Positions 10,464-21,600 of a DNA stretch of 64,000 nt are shown here, piece by piece (position 1 is the first letter of the stretch; each line of letters begins with the position of its first letter). Origin of the DNA: Hexactinellida sp. DTS-2022. Lineage: Eukaryota > Porifera > Hexactinellida. The translations under genes were made by a program, and so were the position numbers. The stretch covers positions 4,464,001 to 4,528,000 of the forward strand of contig JAPNXP010000008.1 in the NCBI GenBank assembly GCA_028753945.1, read 5' to 3'. The notes under the pieces are model-generated. The model searched no databases. It saw only the letters and a program-made list of their open reading frames with translations, and was not told where the DNA came from.

Positions 10464-11024
10464 ATGTCTTCTAACTCCATTAGTGAGCCAATTTTCAATT
10501 GCATTAATGAAAAAAGTTATTTATTAACTTTTGAATTACGAAATAAACATAATTTAAGTTTAATTCATCTGTTAAAACATGACCCTGCTAGTACCCTAAA
10601 AATAACAAGTTGTGGAAAATACTTACAATTTGAAATTGACATGAATAAAGTTGTTAGTGTTACAAAGTTTAAATTGTTGGCCATCATTAAATTTACCCCC
10701 GAAAACAAATCTGAACTTCAAAATATTCGTCTCAACAAAAATGGTGTCCCTGGTCACCAAAATTCAGGAAAATTAAATACTAACTTTAAATTTGACACCT
10801 TATACGATTGGCTCAAGGACGGCAAGACAAGAGCTTCAAAAAATCAGTCTAGTAAACTAAAAAGGGAGATACAATCACTGGAATCAGTAAAAATAAAACT
10901 TGAGGATAAAGTACACTTACTTATTTCTGAAATTAACAACTATTACCAAGCTGAACTTGAAGAATATAACAGGCAAAACATGAAGAAGATATATCCAAGT
11001 GAGATATTAATCTTGTATAATTAA
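10464..11024 (+). CDS. bZIP-derived protein, subfamily 3 (G-x7-G), probably spliced at its 3' end
   Basis: As one exon it encodes 186 residues. Order: LTFELRNKHNLSLIHLLK-type N-terminal module (21-60) shared with 12410 and 33840; EHR-like helix FTPENKSELQNIRL (77-90); Gly94-x7-Gly102 exactly where bZIP has Asn-x7-Arg; the subfamily signature (K/I)T-x-F-x-F-x-TLYDWLKDG (104-120); a basic stretch KTRASKNQSSKLKR (121-134); and a coiled coil ending LEDKVHLLISEINNY (146-160). A good donor (AA|gtgaga after 10998) and acceptor (ttttctag before 11071) suggest an alternative C-terminus of about 29 residues (TSQGDNYTLEPFNQQP...) ending with TAA at 11157-11159, plus a 3'-UTR intron (11179-11276). TATA ~65 nt upstream. 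Function unknown. Confidence 0.75.
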   Translation: MSSNSISEPIFNCINEKSYLLTFELRNKHNLSLIHLLKHDPASTLKITSCGKYLQFEIDMNKVVSVTKFKLLAIIKFTPENKSELQNIRLNKNGVPGHQNSGKLNTNFKFDTLYDWLKDGKTRASKNQSSKLKREIQSLESVKIKLEDKVHLLISEINNYYQAELEEYNRQNMKKIYPSEILILYN

Positions 11025-12409
11025 ATTTGCTCTTTACATAATTTGTTGACAATTGTTTTCTATTTTCTAGCTAGTCAAGGTGACAACTATACACTAGAAC
11101 CTTTTAATCAGCAACCAATCAGTCAGTGTTGTGTCCAAGGAATCGATTTCTGCTATTAAATTGATCAAGCAATTCATGGTAAGTCATTAGTAAATGTATG
11201 TAGTTTCAATTGAACAATAGTACATGTATTACAAATAAATTTATAATAAACTTAATCGGTTAATTTATTTATTTAGATTTCACAACATTTGAAAGACACT
11301 CCCAACATATTTACCAACATCAACATCAAAATATGGACTTATTTAAGTAAACTGAATTAAGTTTTGAAAAAAAGTGTCTAGCTTTTGGTATATTTGTTTA
11401 ATTTGAACTTAAGATATTTGTATTGTATAATTAATATTTTAGTTATTAGTTTGTATATATTAGAGTTTGTATATTATTATCAATTAAATAGTCTGTTGTA
11501 AAGTAATCCAAGCTTTAATTGTGTGATTGACACATGGGTTATTAATAAGGGGTGAAACATTAGCATAAATACAACAATAATAAACACAAGTTGAATGAAT
11601 ACATACGGTCGACTCCGCTTAATAGAGTCACATAGGGATTTAGGTTGCTTTGACCCAATTAAGCGGAGAAATCTATTAACCGAAATATTTTAAGCCAAAC
11701 TGTCATTCCGTCCTATAAATCCTGTGAAATTTTGACCCAATTAAGCGGAGAAATCTATTAACCGAAATATTTTAAGCCAAACTGTCATTCCGTCCTATAA
11801 ATCCTGTGAAATTTTGACCCCATTAAGCGGATAAATCTATTAACCGGTGGCTCTATTAAGCGGAGTTGACTGACATGTAATTCTTAGTGTAATTAGTCAA
11901 GATAAATAACTCTTCAAAAATCTTATCTTAACTTATTCAAAAATCGTATCTTAATCTTATTTCTAGAAAAACAGATACGGTATAATTAAATAATCGAAAT
12001 CTAGTATATAATTTCAAGAAAATATACTATATTTATTCATTTTTTCGGGTGGAAGGTCATTAATTATTCAAGAATTATTAATTTAAGAGATAATTTAATA
12101 CCCTAGAATTATTATAATTAATTAATACACTGTCAATAAGTCAGACTCTGTTTGATCTTTTTAGATATTTAGTCACCAAATAGAGATTGACGTAATAGCC
12201 ATTAATTAAGTTGTCTGTTTCAATTCACATGACAAGAAGAACAGAAAACATATCTAAATAAGGAAAAAAATATTCCCAAGGTGTATAAAGGTGGTTTAGG
12301 GAAATACCGGAAATGTGGAATAAGCTTTAAACTGAACGAGACTTGAATATAAATACGTGTGCAAACTGACATATACATACTACACATAACTCACACCAAT
12401 AATAACAAC
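11025..12409. other. Downstream exons of the 10464 gene, MITE and promoter of the 12410 gene
   Basis: 11071-11178 and the stretch from 11277 look like 3' exons of the 10464 gene. A MITE occupies 11604-11872. The TATA-like aatataaatacg at about 12346-12357 lies ~60 nt before the ATG of the next gene. No other gene seen. Confidence 0.45.
11604..11872. repeat. Family A MITE with internal tandem duplication
   Basis: Ends as in other family A copies (GGTCGACTCCGCTTAATAGA at the left, CTCTATTAAGCGGAGTTGACTG at the right). The middle carries two head-to-tail copies of an ~86-bp segment beginning 'gacccaattaagcggagaaa' and ending 'cctgtgaaatttt', which enlarges the element. Confidence 0.85.
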
Positions 12410-12985
12410 ATGGGAAAATGTAAATCTGATATATATTCATTTGAAGTTAAACTGAGGAGTAACAAACACGGTAATAAATTCCTTGAAATTTATGGAAAAG
12501 TCTTGAAAATCGTAGCAGAAAATAAAAAACTGAAATTAGAAATAGATCTCAATAAATACAACAATAAATACAGCGATAATAAAGTGAGGGAAAACAAAGC
12601 TTTCGATTGGCTCCTACATCTAGCTTTTGAAATAATTCCAAAAAATGCAATCAAGGAAGAAAGAACTCGATTCTACAGAAGAGTTTGGAAAAGGAATCAT
12701 GACAAGAAAATGTCCAATATTTATTCACTACAAACCCGACAGGAATATCAACACAGTAATATGGGTCCTCTAGAAGTTACAACAATTGAAATGCAACAGC
12801 CTTACATTCTGGAACAACAACAACAACAACAGGTTCATTATGAAGATAATTACCCTGAGGAAGAATATTATTATTATTATCCATATGAACAACAACAACA
12901 ACAATATGAATATTTGTCCGCTCAAGAATATTACCAACAACGATTTGGAATTTTCAATGGCTACTACTGTCCTATTTATTATTGA
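12410..12985 (+). CDS. Diverged subfamily-3 relative with Gln/Tyr-rich tail
   Basis: Start chosen at the ATG at 12410 (191 residues). The frame is open 17 codons further up but without an ATG, and the TATA box at ~12346 leaves a ~30-nt leader. The N-terminus (YSFEVKLRSNKHGNKFLEIY... LKLEIDLNKYNN) matches the N-terminal module of the 10464 protein (LTFELRNKHN... LQFEIDMNKV), and KAFDWL recalls TLYDWL. The EHR helix and G-x7-G segment are missing between them. After a basic stretch (EERTRFYRRVWKRNHDKK) the coiled coil is absent and is replaced by a Gln/Tyr/Glu-rich tail with QQQQQ runs encoded by CAA repeats. Membership of the superfamily is therefore less certain. Function unknown. Confidence 0.6.
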   Translation: MGKCKSDIYSFEVKLRSNKHGNKFLEIYGKVLKIVAENKKLKLEIDLNKYNNKYSDNKVRENKAFDWLLHLAFEIIPKNAIKEERTRFYRRVWKRNHDKKMSNIYSLQTRQEYQHSNMGPLEVTTIEMQQPYILEQQQQQQVHYEDNYPEEEYYYYYPYEQQQQQYEYLSAQEYYQQRFGIFNGYYCPIYY

Positions 12986-13994
12986 ATTGCAACTCAGATT
13001 CCCTAAGAAATAATTATAGTATCTAATATAGTATTTTGTTCACTTAGAAATCTTGATCAGTATTTGTGATATTATTAGCTTATTATTAATCAATACATTT
13101 GAATGAGATTATAATTTCTCCCTTGATTGCATGCATAATTACTAGTAAAATTATACATAACGTCAATTCAAGTTAGACACAACAACTACATAACTTAACT
13201 AGATAATAATTATATTTTAAAAGTTGATAGTAAAACCAGGGAATAAACCAATAGCAGTTGAGCGAACTTTACCAACGAACGATCGACTTTCCACCAACAA
13301 AAGGGAATTGAACAAACGCTGGTGGTGTTGAAGTTAGGAAGTGAACGTGAACGAACTGAATGTGCGTAAATTTGAGTTTGAACTGAATTTGGTTTATTTA
13401 GTCCGTTAGTGAGCGTTTCAATCCCTGGTGAAAATGAAAAAGCGTTGAGGTTAAATTTTAATAGACGAATTACGACGTCAATCAATTTGTTTATAGCTGG
13501 ATAACAGTTGTCTGAATCTACTTTGTGATTGAAGTATTTTTGAGAGTTCAATGTACCCCTACTATCTAGTGTGTGAAGTTTTAATTAAAACTAATTCCAC
13601 TAAGACTTTCAATAATAGCCTGTTAATTAAACCAATCTAGGACTGACCAACCAGATCATGTGCTTTACCACTGCTTACCAACCATTACAAATTTACAATC
13701 ACAAATTTAAATTCAAATAATTGAACTTCTATTGATATTTATTTATAGCATGAAATAACTAAAATATACATTCTAACATTTCATTAGTGTAACACAACAA
13801 TATAGCTAGCAATTGTTTGTAACAGCAGAATAAAATAATTATTTAATTAATAATATTTCTAGCAGTGATATCTACCTAAGGTGTAGAAACACAATTGACG
13901 AACGCCGTAGAATATTTAGTGTAAAAAGCCGTGTAATATGTATGCGGTGTATTTGCTTGCTGTGCTTTTGGTTTATTAGAAACTAGAAAGCCAA
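12986..13994. other. Intergenic region with a possible MITE
   Basis: The stretch 13236-13434 begins 'aaccagggaataaac' and ends 'gtttcaatccctggtg', an imperfect ~15-bp inverted repeat that could bound a MITE. A 113-codon minus-strand frame overlapping it has no recognisable content. Otherwise plain A+T-rich DNA. Confidence 0.35.
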
Positions 13995-14384
13995 TTAATT
14001 GGCGGAAAATTGATAATAGAAAATATCAATTTCTAGGGATGCTTTCTCTGTTTCCAGATCTGACTTTATTTTCTTCAAATAGTCGACTGACAAAGTTATT
14101 TCGCGTTTATATTTCCTCCGTTGAGCAGTGCTAACTCGCTTATTTTCCCTCTTTCGTATTTCTAAAATTAGATATTTCTCCTCTTGAGTTAATGCCAGTA
14201 GAGCACAAATATTCTCCAAGCATTGAAATGTTACTTGAGTCACTTTGATTCTATCCAATTTTTGCAACCATTCATTGGAGTTATGATCGCAATCATCTTG
14301 AATGAGCAACTGTTTGCCAAATTTTCTTATTATTTCTGTCGAATATATAACTTTATTACGATTATTATCATTATATGAGTCCAT
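13995..14384 (-). CDS. Maf/CNC-like bZIP-derived protein, subfamily 2
   Basis: Single-exon protein of 129 residues, one of the shortest in the cluster. Seen: N-terminal TEIIRKFGKQLLIQDDC (16-32), shared in pattern with 15252, 18772 and 24339; an EHR-like segment (44-64); LTQEEKYLILEIRKREN (65-81), which lines up with Maf FSKEEVIRLKQKRRTLKN; the basic stretch KRVSTAQRRKYKRE (82-95); and a coiled coil ending LETEKASLEIDIFYY (110-124). In the gapless alignment the invariant Asn is Lys82 and the invariant Arg is kept (Arg90). A one-residue shift would instead give Asn81-x7-Arg89, so this is the family member that could most easily retain bZIP contacts. Minus-strand TATA-like sequence at about 14419-14434. 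Confidence 0.75.
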   Translation of the reverse strand: MDSYNDNNRNKVIYSTEIIRKFGKQLLIQDDCDHNSNEWLQKLDRIKVTQVTFQCLENICALLALTQEEKYLILEIRKRENKRVSTAQRRKYKREITLSVDYLKKIKSDLETEKASLEIDIFYYQFSAN

Positions 14385-15251
14385 TTAAATTATTTTATGT
14401 TTAAAATTGTATTTTCTCTTATATTTATATATTTATAAGTTTTAAAAACTGTTATTTCATAAATCATAGGCTGATTGATTAATTTTTGAAAATCCTTTAA
14501 GCTAGTAAGAATTATTAACAATTGTACTGAATTAACAGAATAAAATGTGGCCAACATACAAATCCTTGATATTTTTAGCATGTAAGAATTCTCATCAATT
14601 TATTGATTAAATACGGATTTACATATGTAGCATATGTATATACTTTCAATTCAATATTTAACTGTAAGACTCATTCAATTTTAGGATTAATTGGTGCATA
14701 AAGGACATATAATAATGTCCACATAGTTAATTTAAAATGCTCCAGTTTACTAGAAATGAGTAAAATAAAAAATAAATTATATAACGTAATCTGTATCATT
14801 ATACTACGTACAAATAAATTTCATCAGTTAGAGACTAAATACATACATTAATCAATGTAAGCATCAATTTAAAAAGAGAATTATTTCCACTACTTGTAAT
14901 TGGATCTATTAGAAATTCTGTCCAAAATATTGCACAATTATTAAACAACCTATAAATAGTATACGTATTTGTAGAATTTTGTAGTAAAAGTGTTAAGATA
15001 TAGATTTATAAAATAGAAATGGGACGAATTAGCAAATGAAACAAATTCACTGATACATTAATAGCGCGTTAATAAATAGTAGAATTTGTTGAATCACAGG
15101 CCAATTATATGATTATCCTTGTAACAATAGATTTTTTAGTTAGTTTGTTAGTAGACATTCTAGTGTAAAAATAAACCAATAATGTATATAAAAATGAGAA
15201 AAAATTACAGGAATATTATCTACAAACAAAACTCAAATATAACAAGGAAAC
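14385..15251. promoter_or_regulatory. Shared upstream region between divergent genes
   Basis: This 867-bp spacer separates the minus-strand 13995 gene from the plus-strand 15252 gene, so both promoters lie here: an A/T-rich TATA stretch near 14419-14434 for the minus gene and gtatataaaaa at about 15183-15193 for the plus gene (~65 nt before its ATG). Nothing else recognised. Confidence 0.5.
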
Positions 15252-15827
15252 ATGAATTTATTTTCTAATATAGCAGCCTGCAATATAATCAATAGAGAGG
15301 AAGACAGTTATCTAAGTTATTTTGATCTTGGAGAAAATCTAACAACAGAATATTCATCTGTTAATAATGAAATAATAGATAACTCAAATGAATTAGGGAC
15401 ATCTTTTGAATGTACCAATGATACGTCAGGGAAAGATGCTAAATTTACCAAAATCTATACCGATAATGAAATTATTGCGAAAGGAAAGAAGTTTTTCCAA
15501 CAAAGTGACTGTATTGACCCTGAATACAAACTCGAAAATATGGACCGTTCCATGTTAGTGGGAATGGAACGGAATTGCTTTACCAGATCGCTTCAAGTTC
15601 TACTGCTAAACGAAAGCGAGATTGTGGTAGTTAAAAGAGCGAGAGAACTCGAGAGTAGGAAAATAAACACACAGAATACAAGATTGAAACAATGTAGGGA
15701 GTTATTGGATTGGGATTATGAAATCGAAAATCTAACAATGATGAGAGAAGGTCTTAAACAAGAAAAAGGAAATTTAGAAATTGAGATCTCCAATTATCAA
15801 CGGTTATTAAGAGAAATCTCTTATTAG
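15252..15827 (+). CDS. Maf/CNC-like bZIP-derived protein, subfamily 2
   Basis: Single-exon protein of 191 residues with the clearest CNC-like match of the cluster. An Asn/Ser/Glu-rich, acidic N-terminus (1-63) unique to this copy precedes FTKIYTDNEIIAKGKKFF (65-82), an EHR-like segment (94-118) and LNESEIVVVKRARELESRK (119-137), which lines up residue for residue with CNC LNEAQLSLIRDIRRRGKNK. Then INTQNTRLK (138-146) sits opposite VAAQNCRKR. The invariant Asn is Arg136 and the invariant Arg is kept at 144. The coiled coil runs to the C-terminus with LKQEKGNLEIEISNY (158-172). Inferred: a dimerising nuclear protein with altered DNA recognition. A decayed copy of this gene lies 1.3 kb downstream (17070-17420). 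Confidence 0.8.
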   Translation: MNLFSNIAACNIINREEDSYLSYFDLGENLTTEYSSVNNEIIDNSNELGTSFECTNDTSGKDAKFTKIYTDNEIIAKGKKFFQQSDCIDPEYKLENMDRSMLVGMERNCFTRSLQVLLLNESEIVVVKRARELESRKINTQNTRLKQCRELLDWDYEIENLTMMREGLKQEKGNLEIEISNYQRLLREISY

Positions 15828-16611
15828 CCCTGTTCATAAGAGTTATTCTACACACCAAATAATATAAAAAGCAATGTACTCATAACTATACATTATCTAA
15901 CATGCATTTTAGACACATAAGAACTTTTCAAGACTTTGCAAGCTATTATTACCCGCAATAACTCTCCTTGCATTTTGCATATTTTACATACTTTTTTCCC
16001 ATACCAACTAATACTGTATTTCCCATTATATTATAAGTTTATTTATCTACGTATGTATGTACTTTTTAATATTAATTTATTGTTATACATTACGCGCTAT
16101 TAAAAAATCAAATTAAAAGGCTAGTCTTAATGTCTTACGTACGTAGTAAATGTAAGATAAAAATAGAAAACTAATTACTTAGTCATAATTCAATAATTTA
16201 TTTAAAATATTTAACTATATACGAGAACATATTTTAAATTAAATTACTTTATGATTAAATGCAGATTTACTTTCTGTGCCATTTATGTTATATAATTCAT
16301 AAATTACATAGAACACATAAAAAGGGATTATATACTACATGGACAATATTATGTAACTCATTTATGCCATGATATTGCTCCATTAGTTAGTTAATTAAAT
16401 TAATGCTATAAGATATATGTATAATAGCTGTTGTAATATAATATGCATAAGGTATTTAGTATGTATCCATTATGTGAAATATAATACAAGTAGACTCAGT
16501 TTATTATTAATAGAGACAATGGTTATTAGGTTATATGTACGCTTAATTATACCAAGTGATTGATTATGCTGTGTGAAATATAATTCTAGTGAACTGCGGA
16601 AATTTAATGCT

Positions 16612-16746
16612 ATTTTTCGGAAATTCGTATTAACTGGAGTCATTTGCTTGCATTTGTATAGGCTAGTGGATACGAATTCCGGATATGACAAACACATTTT
16701 GGCGGTCCCCTGGTGTTCGTACTAAGTTACTAACGAGGTTCTACGT
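16612..16746. repeat. Family B MITE, 5'-degraded
   Basis: Retains 'ttcggaaattcgtattaactggagtcatttgc', 'cggtcccctggtgttcgtac' and the right end 'aacgaggttctacgta'. The left terminus is not recognisable. Confidence 0.65.
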
Positions 16747-16783
16747 ATATGATATGATGTAGGTATTTAAACATAGAGTATAC

Positions 16784-16913
16784 TACAATAGATACCGGAT
16801 ATAAGAACTATATGATGGGAAACGGTTATATTTAATAGAATTAAAAGTATCTGTTATAGAAGAACGTATTTACCTAATATACTACCTTGCTCTTATAACC
16901 TGTATCCACTGTA
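16784..16913. repeat. Family D MITE, diverged
   Basis: TA-flanked, CAATAGATACCGGATATAAG at the left and CTTATAACCTGTATCCACTG at the right. The centre differs from other copies. Confidence 0.75.
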
Positions 16914-17069
16914 CTTGAAACTAAACATATACTTAGTAGTCAAACTATCTTACTTATCCATTGTTTAATAATTTTAATAATTAATTAATGGTGAAAGTTT
17001 TGATTAAATCGTTAAGATACATTGTCCAAATATAATGTTGGATAAAACAAACACATACAACAACAACAA

Positions 17070-17420
17070 ACTGGAAGTCCTATAGCTAAATGAAAGCGAT
17101 ATTCTTAATACTTATAAGCTGGATCAATTCTATTTTGCATATGAATCACTACTACTTAGTACTGTCCAAAAATTAATTGATCAAACATGAAATCAAGGAA
17201 AAAAATTTCGGTGAGCCATTAACCTTAAGTGAGAGATCTAGAGACTAGAAAAATAAACACATAACAAATGATATTAAAACAAAGTATGTAGTTAATGGAG
17301 AGGAAAACTGAAATCCAAAATATCAAAATAAAAGAGAGACTGCCTCAAACAAGAAAATGAAAATCTCGAACGGAGATTTGCGAATATAAACAGTTATTAA
17401 TAGAATCTGTCCCATTAATT
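17070..17420 (+). pseudogene. Decayed copy of a subfamily-2 bZIP-derived gene
   Basis: Two blocks match the 15252 gene. 17073-17105 ('ggaagtcctatagctaaatg...') corresponds to its EHR-end codons. 17222-17410 ('gagagatctagagactagaaaaataaacacataac...', '...caaacaagaaaatgaaaatctcgaac') corresponds to its basic region and coiled coil up to 'cagttatta'. About 110 unrelated bases separate the blocks, several frame changes and stops occur, and no 5' part is visible. It shows the cluster grew by local duplication with loss. Confidence 0.75.
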
Positions 17421-18771
17421 AATGACTATAGCACTTAATTAATTAACTTATTAATAAAATACTTCCTTAAAAACTACAAATAAAATCTTAATATTAGTTT
17501 AACTTACATATTTAGAGTCTGAGGTGAGTCCAGGGTGTACATAGATTGGTATGATGTTCATATGTGATACGGTACCAGTCGTGTTACAAGGTCTGTATAG
17601 AAGTAACCTAATATTATACGCATATAAGAAGTCTGTATATTAATAACTGATTAATACTTGTGTTATGGAACTTAGTTACTGGTATAATAACAACTATATC
17701 ATATAAATATTAAAATTATAGCTCTCATTAATTATGCATGGTTCAATAGAAAATCAATGCAAGTGGGAAAATTTAAACAAATAAAATTTCGGAAATTATG
17801 AAATACTCAACTAAAATGGTTGCAATTATTATAGAAAATGACAGCAAAAAAAGTTTTGAAATTACTAGACTCTAGATATTACGACGGTATTACAAGGCAA
17901 AATATCGGTTAAGGAGTATAAGGTTAATTCCCCTAGCCTAATTAAAGTAACTCCGGTTAATAATAATTACCGAATAATACGAACATATTTCGACGATCCC
18001 CTGGTGTTCCTATTAACAAGAGTCTACTGTATTTATTTGTGCTAATTTATTTTGATTTTGATGAGCTAAGCTGTATATATTTCCTATTGTTTCATATCTA
18101 CTAATTATAATAGTGTATTATATAATTTTCGTATATTGGACAATAAAGTTAATTGTATAAATAGACGGGAATTTTAGGCTACAAAAAGTTTCATAATGAT
18201 CAGGTTATACTTGCAATGTTACGTCCAGGCGATATTTTTTTAACTCCGTTAAGATTATATTTCTATATTAAAGAATTAAAGGAAGATCAAATTCACAAAG
18301 AGACTGAGATATCGATTTAGTATAAAATCTGGATTCAAACGAATTAATTGCAAATACTGTTAGAAATATACGAGTATACACAATCTATTTTTAAATCTAT
18401 TGATCCAAAATACTAATCTACTGAGTCAAAACTGAAATAAAGAGCCAATTTTTGAATATCTGTTACTTAAATATTTATATTTGTTTTCATTTGGTATACA
18501 AAAACAGGTTGTAAAAGTTGAACTACAAATTATACTATACTCCAATTTAGGAACTTAAGCTTGGAATGTAACCTGTTTGACTCGGAAGCAATGTTAAGGA
18601 AAATTAAAACCTGCCTTTTAATTACCTTTTAAATTATACTCGACAAAATATTTGTTGAAAAAACACTGTAACAGAAGAAAATATATGTTATAAATTCGAA
18701 GAAAATTTTAAATATGAACAAATATATTACTTTATAAGTAATTATAACCAATACTAAAATACATTCTTATA
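17421..18771. promoter_or_regulatory. Intergenic region and upstream of the 18772 gene
   Basis: Contains a family B remnant (17886-18031). The region just before the ATG has A/T-rich tracts ('tactttataagtaattataacc', about 18728-18749), possibly the TATA element. No gene recognised. Confidence 0.4.
17886..18031. repeat. Family B MITE, partial
   Basis: Has 'aaatatcggttaaggagtataaggttaattcccctagccta', 'ccggttaata' and the right end 'ttcctattaacaagagtctactgta'. The left terminus is degraded. Confidence 0.7.
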
Positions 18772-19248
18772 ATGGCAAAGAGATACAGTGGAATTCTCAA
18801 TACCTTTTGCACATCAAGTATGGGGTACCATATTTGTAACTCTAATAATTTCGATCAGACAGATCTAAATGGTAAGTTTACAAAAGACTTTACCAAAAAT
18901 GAAATTTTGAGTCATGGTAGATGGTTTTTCCTGAAAGAAAACTGTTTAAGCAGCGAATATATTCCTGAAAATCTGAACAGAGATTTTCTAGTGAAAATAA
19001 ATCGAAAATGTTTCCATAATGCAATGATTTTCCTACAACTTAACAAATATGAAATTGAGATTCTAAAGCAAGCAAGAAACAAGGAAACTCGATTACTGAA
19101 CACTAGAAAAACAAGAGCAAAGCAACAAAAAGAATTTAGAGAAAATGTACAAGCGGTCTACAAATTGCGAGCAATTAAAGATGACCTATTGCGAGAAAAG
19201 GATGACCTTTTTGAAGAAATAAAATTTTATGAAAAAAATATTTGGTAA
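18772..19248 (+). CDS. Maf/CNC-like bZIP-derived protein, subfamily 2
   Basis: Single-exon protein of 158 residues, closest to 15252 (shared FTK-x-FTKNEILSHGRWFF at 36-53 and PENLNRDFLVKINRKCF at 65-81). The EHR-end helix LNKYEIEILKQARNKE (90-105) and basic stretch TRLLNTRKTRAKQQKE (106-121) align without gaps with Maf/CNC. The invariant Asn position is Arg107 and the invariant Arg is kept at 115. The coiled coil ends LLREKDDLFEEIKFY (139-153), five residues before the C-terminus. The protein lacks the long acidic N-terminus of 15252. Function unknown. Confidence 0.78.
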   Translation: MAKRYSGILNTFCTSSMGYHICNSNNFDQTDLNGKFTKDFTKNEILSHGRWFFLKENCLSSEYIPENLNRDFLVKINRKCFHNAMIFLQLNKYEIEILKQARNKETRLLNTRKTRAKQQKEFRENVQAVYKLRAIKDDLLREKDDLFEEIKFYEKNIW

Positions 19249-21600
19249 CACCTGGAATAATAACAAATACACACAGTTAATTATTCCGCTAATAGGATAT
19301 CGGTTAATCAGACAAATATCCAGCAACTAATGTGTTTATATTAAGCGCAATATACTATACTGCAAACTACATTATTAACGGTAAATGCATCCATGGCATA
19401 GGTTTATACTGTTCTCCGTAAAGCTAAATATTTATTCACTATCTTTTGTATTTATTTATCTTAGCTAATTTATATTAGTATTGTTAATACAGCGCTAAAT
19501 TATTAAAATAATTATTGTGTCCCAAATTACTATACTATGAATGAAATAAGTTATTTTCTATTAGATTCTTATAATAAGAAATTAACTATCTAAATTATTA
19601 GTTACATTAAGGAAACATACATAGTTTGAAGAAGCACGAGTTCCATTACAAAAATTTAAAGTCATTTTGGAATTATTGTCGATTAAGACTATATAATTCC
19701 GGACTTGATTGGAAGTACAGGACTTTTTTGGAAATTTTGGCCTAATAGAGTCAACAAAATAGGTCATTTCTATTGAATTTAAATTCCAATATGGAAGACA
19801 ATTATTACGGTATATTCCACACGATTTCTTTATAATGATCATAAGGAAGTAATAATGTAATACACTTATTCATAAATTTATTCTGGCACAAACTACATTT
19901 TAGCTTATGGGTCTTTTATGAATCAAAATTGTTAGAGCTGTAATAAGATACACAATTTAAGACAAACCACATTTTAACTTTGGAAAACGAATATCTGTAG
20001 ATATAAGGTTTCTCCTTAATTAATTGTAGTCAAATTCCTGCACTATTTAACTAACAACCTTTAATCCCAAAGGAATATTTGTCCAATACAGAATTATATT
20101 TGTTAATATAATTGTAGAATAACTGGCTAGTAAATTACTGATATGTATTATTTATAACTAATAAATAATAATATTTATACCGGAACTAAAATATCCTAAA
20201 TTCTAAGTGTTATTGAACAAACTTATTGTGTCATTAAATAAAATAGAAACATCGAAAATCCAGGAAAATTATCCAATAATATATAATGTTTTTTGGCTCA
20301 ATTGTGGTTGTGAATAAATTTACAAACTGGGTAATTTAATGTAAACGCTTTGTTGCGTACTATATTACCCAGTAATTTCCAGTAAAAATTAGAATTTGCT
20401 TAACATATGCCACTCTTGTGAGAGTATGAATAATAAGTAGCACTTTGTTATTGGAACAGTTGCAATTCTAAATTGGATTATCAAGTAGATTGAGAGAATA
20501 AGAAAACGAGCCAATTTCGACTTAGTATTCTAAATTAAATACTGTTAAACCTAATCAACCAAAAATATATACTTTCAATAAGATAATTATGTAAATTATA
20601 ACGTTAATAATCTCGACTCATTGCTAGTTTTGAGACAAAATGTATGGAGCAAAATTAATGTTCCAGAAAAAACCTGTGAAAATTACATTTTCTTACATAT
20701 ATGTTAGTTTTCAAAGTAGAATAAGTCAGGAAGGTAAATTTTGAAAAAGTGTGATTAGAACTGGGCCACTATACTATAGTATAGTCGGCACAGTAATAAC
20801 TTAATTGAATGGATAATTTGAGACGATATATCAAATTTAACATTCTTAAGATAACATTGGTTGATAGGATATTATTACTAATAAGGTTATATGAATTTTG
20901 AATAATAAGGAAAAATCAATCGATAATAATAATTAGAAAAGAAACCATTTTTGATAACTTATATAAATAATTGCTAAAGTTTATTGCTATTTGCTCAGTA
21001 TAAATTTGATATTCTACTTAGTAGAAATGTATAATATGCACGTTCACAAATAATTTAAATCATTTCCTAATTTGAATTGGCAAATTTTAACTAATTAAAT
21101 TCTCACTGAAAATTGTATAAATGCATTAATTAAAATTCTAAAGTAAGCATTGTGGCTACAAAAGATAAATCTTATCGTAAAGGTTAATTAATAAAAATTA
21201 TAATTGTGCTAGCTATATCTTTAATAGGAATATGGTTGTATAGAAATAAAATCCTAAAGAGTATAAGATTACACATTTTAAGTTGATTTTAAACTAATTA
21301 ATTGATTTATTTGGCATGAATAAAACTTCATATTTTGCTAATTTTTGCTAATTAAAATTCTAGGTATCTCGAAACGTGAATAACTTTTAATATGTAAAGG
21401 ATCTAAAAAATTGGAAATTCATAAATTTTTATAACAGTTAATTCATGAGATGTTTCAATAGAAATAAGTATGAACCATGATATAGTAATTATGCACCATA
21501 TACTAGATAAATTTTGCTATTATTTAGGGAATTTATAACTACTAGTTATTGAAATATATATAAACAAATGACTGAATTAAATAATTTAAATTGTAATCTA
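19249..21600. promoter_or_regulatory. Intergenic region and promoter of the 21601 gene
   Basis: No gene or MITE with clear ends found over 2.3 kb of A+T-rich DNA. An 18-bp near-palindrome (actatactatagtatagt) lies at about 20770-20787. A strong TATA box, TATATATAAA, is at 21555-21564. Confidence 0.45.

Larger units (their letters stand above)
15828..17069. other. Intergenic region with two MITEs
   Basis: Apart from the family B remnant at 16612-16746 and the family D copy at 16784-16913, no gene or structured feature is apparent. Confidence 0.5.

Noticed and set aside
13210-13551. 113-codon minus-strand frame
   Set aside because: No recognisable domain; overlaps a candidate inverted-repeat element and lacks the promoter features of the cluster genes.
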